A stretch of 64,000 nucleotides of DNA, from the NCBI RefSeq assembly GCF_019343455.1, contig NZ_CP049362.1, forward strand, positions 620,001 to 684,000, given 5' to 3'. Positions within the stretch are counted from its first letter, which is position 1. Each line of letters begins with the position of its first letter. The translations under genes were made by a program, and so were the position numbers. The notes beneath the pieces were generated by a model that worked only from the letters and a program-made list of their open reading frames with translations, was not told where the DNA came from and made no database searches. Positions 58,243 to 64,000 of this stretch are shown in pieces. Source of the DNA: Alcaligenes ammonioxydans. GTDB taxonomy: Bacteria > Pseudomonadota > Gammaproteobacteria > Burkholderiales > Burkholderiaceae_B.

Positions 58243-58714
58243 GCTTGCTGGTGTCCGCAGTAGTGTTCCAGGAATCGGTTTTTCGGGCGTCGCTGTCGCG
58301 CTGCTGCACCCAGAAACGCTGGCCGTCGGCCAGGGTTTCGCGCTTCCAGAAGGGCGCACGGGTTTTGAGCACATCCATGATGAACTCGCAGGCACGAAAG
58401 GCATCGCCGCGGTGGGCGCTGGTGACCCCAACATAGACAATCTGTTCGTTCAGATGCAGTTCGCCTACGCGGTGCACGACCAGCGTATCCAGAATGGGCC
58501 AGCGCTGGCGCGCCTGCTCGCACACGGTTTCGATTTCGCGCTCGCACATGCCAGGATAGTGTTCCAGGAACAGGGATTCGGTGGCGGTGCCATCGGCCTG
58601 ATCGCGTACATAACCCGTAAATGTCACCATGGCACCGGCCTTGCCGCCTGCCGTGGCACGCAGCTCGGCATTCAGGGCCGCCACATCAAAGTCTTCGGTC
58701 TGGATACGTACCAT
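58235..58714 (-). CDS. moaE: Molybdopterin synthase large subunit MoaE
   Basis: Converts precursor Z to molybdopterin using the MoaD thiocarboxylate. The signature HRGDAFRACEFIMDVLKTRA followed by PFWKRE carries the catalytic lysines. 159 residues from ATG 58714, which begins one base after the moaD stop; the longer open frame runs into moaD. Confidence 0.92.
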   Translation of the reverse strand: MVRIQTEDFDVAALNAELRATAGGKAGAMVTFTGYVRDQADGTATESLFLEHYPGMCEREIETVCEQARQRWPILDTLVVHRVGELHLNEQIVYVGVTSAHRGDAFRACEFIMDVLKTRAPFWKRETLADGQRFWVQQRDSDARKTDSWNTTADTSKHV

Positions 58715-58715
58715 T

Positions 58716-59000
58716 TTAACCTCCGGTGACGGGCTCAAAGACGGCCACTTCATCGCCGGGGCGCACAGGGTCGGTGGGTTTGGCGTGAAACTGGTTAACC
58801 GCTACATGCAGTCGGCCGGCCATGTCGCTCAAATTTGGGTGGCGCTCCAGCAGGGCATCGGTCCATTGCTGGACGGTGCCTTCCTGCGGCCAGTCCCAGG
58901 TTTCCTGACGCTGGCCGGTGCGTTCGGCTACCTGGGCAAAGTACAGGACACGTAATGTGGAGCTCTCAGGTCTGTTGGTCGGGGTCAAAGGGCTTGTCAT
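58716..59000 (-). CDS. moaD: Molybdopterin synthase small subunit MoaD
   Basis: Ubiquitin-like sulfur carrier of 94 residues ending VTGG; the terminal Gly carries the thiocarboxylate. The first 14 residues are a short extra tail. It lies between moaC and moaE in the same operon. Confidence 0.9.
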   Translation of the reverse strand: MTSPLTPTNRPESSTLRVLYFAQVAERTGQRQETWDWPQEGTVQQWTDALLERHPNLSDMAGRLHVAVNQFHAKPTDPVRPGDEVAVFEPVTGG

Positions 59001-59035
59001 GCTATCTCCGTGAAAGGGCTTAGGGTCAACAGGCC

Positions 59036-59539
59036 CTATACCGAGGCCGTCCAGGTCCCGCTTTTGCCGCCGGTTTTTTCCAGCAAACGGGTCTGCTCAA
59101 TCACAATGCCTTTGTCAGCCGCTTTGCACATATCGTAAATCGTCAGCGCCGCAATCGAGCAGGCGGTCATGGCTTCCATTTCGACGCCCGTGGTGTAGCG
59201 GGTCCGGCAGGTGGCCAGTACGGCAATGGTGCCCGCTGCGGCATCGCTTTCAAACTCAATGCCGACAAAATCCAGGGGCAGACTGTGACACATGGGGATC
59301 AGTTCAGCGCAGCGCTTGGCGGCCAGAACCCCCGCCACGCGTGCGGTGTTCAGCACCTCGCCTTTGGCATTGTGCTGGGCCGACAGCAACTGGTAGGCGG
59401 CCGGGCTCAGGCGAACCACGGCGCGGGCAGTGGCCGAGCGGGCGGTGGCCGATTTATGGCTGACATCGACCATCTGAACCTTTCCATCCTCATCCAGATG
59501 GGAAAGGTGCAAATCAGTATTTTCGGTAGTGGTGCTCAT
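59036..59539 (-). CDS. moaC: Cyclic pyranopterin monophosphate synthase MoaC
   Basis: Second step of cofactor synthesis, after MoaA. Family blocks: MCHSLPLDFVGIEF, TGVEMEAMTACSIAALTIYD and the MCKAADKG loop with the catalytic Lys. 167 residues. First gene of the moaCDEB set. Confidence 0.95.
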   Translation of the reverse strand: MSTTTENTDLHLSHLDEDGKVQMVDVSHKSATARSATARAVVRLSPAAYQLLSAQHNAKGEVLNTARVAGVLAAKRCAELIPMCHSLPLDFVGIEFESDAAAGTIAVLATCRTRYTTGVEMEAMTACSIAALTIYDMCKAADKGIVIEQTRLLEKTGGKSGTWTASV

Positions 59540-59619
59540 GATCGCTCCGGAGACCGGGCCTAGTGCGCGGTTCTAATTGTTTATGGTTGCATTATATACA
59601 TCCGCAGCGCGGGCCCCGC

Positions 59620-60258
59620 CTAAGGCCCTGGAGGGGGGCGGTCTTCGCGCAAGCGTGCTGGATCGAGCAGACGCGCCAGTTCGATCAGGGTGCGCGACTG
59701 CATTTTTTCCAGAGCTCGTGCGCGGTGGACCTCCACGGTGCGCATGGTGATGCTCAACTCCTGGGCAATCTGTTTGTTCAGACGTCCTTCCAGGGCCAGC
59801 GCCAGCACTTCGCGCTCGCGCTGGGAAAGGGTATCGAGCCGCTCTTCCAGCGCCTGCTCATCGTCCCGCTCTTGCTGACTGGCTTCGTAACTGCGCAACA
59901 CATCCAGAACCCGATCCACCAGATCGTTGTCATTAAAGGGCTTTTCAATAAAGTCGGCCGCGCCTTGTTTCAAGGCTGATACGGCCAGCGGCAGGTCGCC
60001 ATGACCTGTCAGAAAGATGACAGGCAGGCAGGACTGGCGGTCGCGCAACTGCTCGAATACCTCCAGCCCGGACAGGCCCTCCATGCGGATATCAAGCAAA
60101 ATGCAGCCGTGGGTGTCAGGACCCAGGGCAGCTAAAAAAGCCTCGCCGCTCTCCCACTGTTCGGTATGGACCTGCCGAGTGGAAAACAGCCAGGACAAGG
60201 CATCGCGGATGGCTGGGTCGTCGTCCACGATATGGACCAGGGGAGCGCGCTTAGTCAT
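59620..60258 (-). CDS. dctR: FixJ-type response regulator, DctR-like
   Basis: A 212-residue regulator: receiver domain (VHIVDDDPAIRDALSWLF, phosphorylation Asp in CILLDIRM, then the FLTGHGD and EKPF segments) and a LuxR-type HTH (LSQREREVLALALEGRLNKQ). It overlaps the kinase gene by four bases and the pair is divergent from a TRAP transporter, so it probably controls dctPQM. Confidence 0.9.
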   Translation of the reverse strand: MTKRAPLVHIVDDDPAIRDALSWLFSTRQVHTEQWESGEAFLAALGPDTHGCILLDIRMEGLSGLEVFEQLRDRQSCLPVIFLTGHGDLPLAVSALKQGAADFIEKPFNDNDLVDRVLDVLRSYEASQQERDDEQALEERLDTLSQREREVLALALEGRLNKQIAQELSITMRTVEVHRARALEKMQSRTLIELARLLDPARLREDRPPPGP

Positions 60259-62222
60259 AGTTCGATCAGGGGTAAGGAAAACAGGAAGGTGGCACCGTGG
60301 GGAACCCCGTTTTCAAACCAGAGTTTGCCATGGTGCAGCTCCACAATGGAGCGGCAAATATTCAAGCCTATGCCCAGGCCCTGGGCTTTGGTCGTGGTGA
60401 AAGCCTGGAAGACCTCGGCCATGATCGTCGCTGCCACACCGGGCCCTTGGTCGGCCACCATCACCAGCACCACGCCATTGCTGGCTTGCATGGTCACTTC
60501 CAGAATGCGCCGTTCCGGCTCCAGGCCTGACATGGCTTCGGCCGCATTGCGCAGCAGGTTGAAGATCAACTGCTCCAGCAGAACCTTGTCGCCCATGACG
60601 GGTAGCCGCTCGGGGTGGGAGGGCACAATCAACTGGATCTGGTGATGGCGCAGGCCCGCTTTGGCCATGGCCAGGGCACCCTGCAGGGCATCGGGCAGAT
60701 TCAGGGGACTGAGCTGCGGATCTCGCTTGCGCACGAAATCATGGATACGGTGAATGATCTGCCCGGCGCGACGCGTCTGGTCAGCCAGACTCTCCAGCCC
60801 GCGTCGCAGCTGCCTGGGGTCCAGCGGCTCTGCACCCAGTAGGTTCAGGGAGCCAGCCGCATAGCTGGCAATGGCCGATAGGGGCTGATTCAGTTCATGG
60901 GCCAGCGTAGAGGCCATCTCGCCCATGGTGATGAGCTTGGCTGTGTGGTGCAGTTGTTCAGACTGTGAACTGGCCAGGGCTTCGGCCTGCTTGCGCGAAC
61001 TGATGTCAATGATGGAGCTGATCCAGCCTACATGCTGTTCCTGGGCATCAATCAGGGGGGACTCAAAAACCTGCACATCGACGCGAGAGCCGTCGGGTCG
61101 TTGAAACTGGGTGTCAAAAACCTGCACGGCGCGGGTGGACTTGAGGCGGTCCCGGCGCTCCAGGGTTTCATCCATCATCTCCGGCACCCACCAGGGCATG
61201 GGCGGGGCCAGGCCAATAATGTCCTCACTGCGGCGGCCGACCAGCTCGCAAAACGCGGGGTTCACGTACAGCACCTTGCCGTCCAGATCGCGGGCGCGCA
61301 TGCCAGTGACCATGGAGTTTTCAATGGCGCTGCGAAAGGCCTGCTCTTGCATCAATGCCAGTTCCGCATCACGGCGCTTGCGGGCGTAGTGGTGCTGCAT
61401 GGCCAGGTTCACCACAGCCAGCAAGGCCAGGCCGGCGATGACGGTCATCAGCAGTGTGAACGTGGGAATGTTTTGCTGCGGGTATGGGATCATCAGCAAA
61501 CGCACCCCATGCAAGGGAGGGTCCACCGACATGGCATAGCGCAGCTCGCTTGGGCCGGGCTCGCCTTTGGAGCGCGTGGCCAGCGTCTGGTCGCCCTGGT
61601 CAATCAGGGAAACATGGTACTGCTCGGCAATCCACCAGGGCACGTTTTCCATCAGGATGGTCGCCAGGGAGAAAGTGGCCCGCAAGGTGCCGACAATCGC
61701 ATTGTCCTCGTAAATGGGAACCACCAGATCCAGCACGCTTTCCTGGTGCTCGCTGGAGTAATAGGCTGGCAGCCAGGTCGAGGTTCTGGGTGTGCTGACG
61801 TGGGCCGCAATACGGGTGTCGGCGCCGGGTGGACGTACCAGCAAGGTCGTGCCAAAGCGGTCCTGGATGGCCACTTTCAGCAGGTCAGGATGAATCGTCT
61901 TGAAATGCTGCAATTGCGTTAAAGCCGTCTGGGTGGTGATGGGTGGGGAGTGCATTTCAATTTCGCTGGCAATGCGGCTTAAATTGTTTTCGTGCGAGCG
62001 CAGTTGAAAGGACAGGGATTGTTCCACCCACAAGGCATTGCGGATCAGTTCATTGGATTGCTCATCCGTGCGCTCCTTGTTGACCGCCCAGGCAAATACG
62101 CCCATCAGCAGCACAATAATCAGGATGGCCAGAATCGGCACATAGCTGCTGAGCGGGTGAGGGGTCAGGGTACGCGAGGCAGCCTGGCGTATGAATCCGG
62201 ACGGGCGAGCAAGACGCATCAT
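60255..62222 (-). CDS. dctS: PAS-containing sensor histidine kinase, DctS-like
   Basis: About 655 residues. A membrane segment near the N-terminus (YVPILAILIIVLLMGVFAWA), a periplasmic sensor of about 230 residues, a second membrane segment (FTLLMTVIAGLALLAVVNLA), a PAS domain, and a HisKA/HATPase core with the phospho-His in ASTLAHELNQPLSAIASYAA and the G-box GLGIGLNICRSIVELH. It likely senses C4-dicarboxylates. Tandem ATG codons at 62222 and 62219 are both possible starts. Confidence 0.9.
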   Translation of the reverse strand: MMRLARPSGFIRQAASRTLTPHPLSSYVPILAILIIVLLMGVFAWAVNKERTDEQSNELIRNALWVEQSLSFQLRSHENNLSRIASEIEMHSPPITTQTALTQLQHFKTIHPDLLKVAIQDRFGTTLLVRPPGADTRIAAHVSTPRTSTWLPAYYSSEHQESVLDLVVPIYEDNAIVGTLRATFSLATILMENVPWWIAEQYHVSLIDQGDQTLATRSKGEPGPSELRYAMSVDPPLHGVRLLMIPYPQQNIPTFTLLMTVIAGLALLAVVNLAMQHHYARKRRDAELALMQEQAFRSAIENSMVTGMRARDLDGKVLYVNPAFCELVGRRSEDIIGLAPPMPWWVPEMMDETLERRDRLKSTRAVQVFDTQFQRPDGSRVDVQVFESPLIDAQEQHVGWISSIIDISSRKQAEALASSQSEQLHHTAKLITMGEMASTLAHELNQPLSAIASYAAGSLNLLGAEPLDPRQLRRGLESLADQTRRAGQIIHRIHDFVRKRDPQLSPLNLPDALQGALAMAKAGLRHHQIQLIVPSHPERLPVMGDKVLLEQLIFNLLRNAAEAMSGLEPERRILEVTMQASNGVVLVMVADQGPGVAATIMAEVFQAFTTTKAQGLGIGLNICRSIVELHHGKLWFENGVPHGATFLFSLPLIEL

Positions 62223-62337
62223 GGCAAAAGGTTTCGGATTTCCACAATAGATAATTCGGGACCGCTTTTTTAAGCTACACGCTTTCACGCAAATCAATCA
62301 ATAACACGTGTCGGCTCCCCACCGACCGGAGGCAACC

Positions 62338-63321
62338 ATGAAAAAGACCCTTGTGGCCAGCGTGCTGGCGTCCGTGTTTCTGTCCGCGCCCGCCATGGCC
62401 AACCCCCTGATCATCAAGTTCAGCCACGTCGTATCGCCCGATACGCCCAAGGGCAAGGGGGCCGTGCGCTTTAAAGAACTGGCCGAAAAGTACACCGAGG
62501 GCAAGGTGGTTGTCGAGGTTTACCCAAACTCGCAACTGTACAAAGACAAGGAAGAGCTCGAAGCCCTGCAATTGGGCGCGGTACACATGCTGGCACCGTC
62601 GCTGGCCAAGTTTGGTCCTTTGGGTGTGCGCGAATTTGAGGTGTTTGACCTGCCATTCATCTTCAATGACCGCAACGATCTGCGCAAAGTCACCGAAGGG
62701 CCCGTGGGCCGCATGCTGCTGGACAAACTGGAGCCCAAGGGCATCAAGGGCCTGGCTTACTGGGACAACGGGTTTAAGGTCATGAGCGCCAACAGCCCGC
62801 TGAAAAGCGTGGATGACTTTCTGGGCCTGAAAATGCGCATCCAGTCCTCCAAGGTGCTGGAAGCCCAGTTCAAGGCACTGGATGCCGTCCCCCAGGTGAT
62901 GGCGTTCTCCGAGGTCTACCAGGCCTTGCAAACGGGTGTTGTGGATGGCACCGAGAATCCGCCTTCGAACATGTACACCCAGAAAATGCACGAAGTGCAA
63001 AAGCATGCCACCGTGTCTAACCACGGCTACCTGGGTTACGCCGTGATCGTGAACAAGAAGTTCTGGGAAGGCCTGCCTGACGATATTCGTCAAGGCATGG
63101 AAAAAGCCATGAGCGAGGCCACGGTGTATGCCAACGACATTGCCGAGCAAGAGAACAACGACTCCATGAAAGCCATGGAAGAGTCCGGCAAGACTCAGTT
63201 CTACCAGCTCAGTGATGCGGAGCGCGAACAATGGGTCAAGCAACTGCGCCCTGTTCATAAGGAAATGGCTTCGCGTATCGGTCAGGACGTGATTGACGCT
63301 TTCTATAAAGCCACCGAATAA
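62338..63321 (+). CDS. dctP: TRAP transporter substrate-binding protein DctP
   Basis: Periplasmic solute receptor of 327 residues with a signal peptide (ending SAPAMA) and the DctP pattern IKFSHVVSPDTPKGKGAVRF, DLPFIFNDRN, the ligand-carboxylate Arg in LKMRIQSSKV, and QTGVVDGTENPPSN. C4-dicarboxylates are the likely cargo. GGAGG lies 5 bases before ATG 62338. Confidence 0.93.
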   Translation: MKKTLVASVLASVFLSAPAMANPLIIKFSHVVSPDTPKGKGAVRFKELAEKYTEGKVVVEVYPNSQLYKDKEELEALQLGAVHMLAPSLAKFGPLGVREFEVFDLPFIFNDRNDLRKVTEGPVGRMLLDKLEPKGIKGLAYWDNGFKVMSANSPLKSVDDFLGLKMRIQSSKVLEAQFKALDAVPQVMAFSEVYQALQTGVVDGTENPPSNMYTQKMHEVQKHATVSNHGYLGYAVIVNKKFWEGLPDDIRQGMEKAMSEATVYANDIAEQENNDSMKAMEESGKTQFYQLSDAEREQWVKQLRPVHKEMASRIGQDVIDAFYKATE

Positions 63322-63346
63322 GAGCAGCGTCATCTGATTGTCTTAT

Positions 63347-63367
63347 ACAGGTCTGATTCAGACCTGT
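63347..63367 (+). terminator. Hairpin between dctP and dctQ
   Basis: ACAGGTCTG and CAGACCTGT form a 9-bp stem around ATT, followed by a T/C-rich run. Inside an operon it may act as an attenuator or RNA-stabilising end, giving more DctP than DctQM. Confidence 0.6.
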
Positions 63368-63439
63368 TCTTCCTTTCTTCCCGCTCTCTGTTTGCGCCAG
63401 CCCGGTTCCGGGCGGGCCAACTGTAGTCTGGAGCTACCC

Positions 63440-64000
63440 ATGTTTTTACGATTTCTGGACCGCTTTGAGGAAATGTTCATTTCATTTCTGATGGTGGCCG
63501 CCGTAGTGATTATTTTTGTAGCGGTCTGCCAGCGCTACTCGGTCAGTCTGTTGGCGGACCTGGTGGCCTGGTCGCGGGCTCAGGGCTATGAGTCCGTCAT
63601 GGCCATGGCTCGTTCTACCTATCGAAGCGTGGCCGGCATCAACCTGCTCTGGGCACAGGAGCTGTGCATTTACCTGTTCGTCTGGATGGCCAAGTTCGGC
63701 GCTGCTTATGGCGTGCGCATTGGCATCCACGTGGGGGTGGACGTGTTGGTGAACGCGGTGGGACCGCGCTGGCGTCATCTGCTGGTGGTGATTTCTCTGT
63801 TGTCGGGCGCTTTGTTCACCGCGATTGTGGCCTGGATCGGTGGCAGCTTTGTCTATGGCATTGCCCAGACGGCCCAGGTGTCGGCTGATCTGGAAGTGCC
63901 CGTGTGGATTGTGTATCTGGCTGTGCCGGCAGGCTCGTTGCTGATGTGCTTTCGCTTTCTGCAGGCCTTGATGAACTTTATTCAGACGGGGCATTTGCCC
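63440..64000 (+). CDS. dctQ: TRAP transporter small membrane subunit DctQ, cut by window edge
   Basis: At least 187 residues of the small TRAP permease, with four membrane segments visible (residues 14-32, 68-88, 110-130, 155-175) and the family block NLLWAQELCIYLFVWMAKFG. GGAG precedes the ATG by 6 bases. The frame is open at the right edge; dctM presumably follows. Confidence 0.9.
   Translation, partial: MFLRFLDRFEEMFISFLMVAAVVIIFVAVCQRYSVSLLADLVAWSRAQGYESVMAMARSTYRSVAGINLLWAQELCIYLFVWMAKFGAAYGVRIGIHVGVDVLVNAVGPRWRHLLVVISLLSGALFTAIVAWIGGSFVYGIAQTAQVSADLEVPVWIVYLAVPAGSLLMCFRFLQALMNFIQTGHLP

Overview
The window looks like a chromosomal segment of a betaproteobacterium of the Alcaligenaceae, most like Alcaligenes or a close relative. 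The basis is gene content and order: a System I cytochrome c maturation operon, a soluble NAD-dependent formate dehydrogenase (fds) cluster beside a molybdenum cofactor cluster, a Bordetella-like lipid A hexosamine locus and a DctSR/TRAP C4-dicarboxylate system. No rRNA, tRNA or CRISPR array was recognised, so the taxon is an inference.

Positions 1 to about 17.8 kb are accessory DNA. On the minus strand, a six-gene operon reads from 9.9 kb down past position 1: a WYL-domain regulator, hsdM, hsdS, a HEPN-like protein with an RX4H motif, hsdR, and a KAP-family P-loop NTPase cut by the window edge. It reads as a type I restriction-modification island with two added defence-type genes, and a near-perfect palindrome lies just upstream. 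Next, 10.1-12.7 kb holds an AlpA-like regulator, a replication-initiator-like winged-helix protein, a small unknown protein and a MobV-like relaxase, with inverted and direct repeats that could be oriT or iterons. This is a typical core of an integrative mobilizable element. No integrase is visible. The stretch from 13.2 to 17.8 kb is less familiar: an HTH regulator divergent from an AAA ATPase broken by a frameshift, a zinc-ribbon membrane protein, a lipoprotein, and a small XRE regulator beside a 29-bp perfect palindrome and a coupled 42-codon ORF, ending at a strong terminator.

From about 17.9 kb on the window reads as ordinary backbone: an EstA-like autotransporter lacking its esterase part, beta-carbonic anhydrase with a divergent LysR regulator, AllA-family protein, ccmABCDEFGHI-ccdA, an SDR, Ada (with an altered zinc site), a CopZ-like protein, an Ivy-type lysozyme inhibitor, a branched-chain amino acid-type ABC transporter, di-haem cytochrome c peroxidase and SerA. 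Then nsrR with a group III truncated haemoglobin behind a clear NsrR-type operator, followed by a GT2 transferase, an ArnT-like transferase, a GtrA-like flippase candidate and a YdjC deacetylase that together suggest amino-sugar decoration of lipid A.

The last third is dominated by molybdoenzyme biology. fdsGBA-fdhD-fdsD encodes formate dehydrogenase, with a divergent ModE-like/PBP-domain regulator. moaA-mobA, moeA and moaCDEB supply the cofactor. The window ends in dctR/dctS divergent from dctP-dctQ, and dctQ runs off the right edge.
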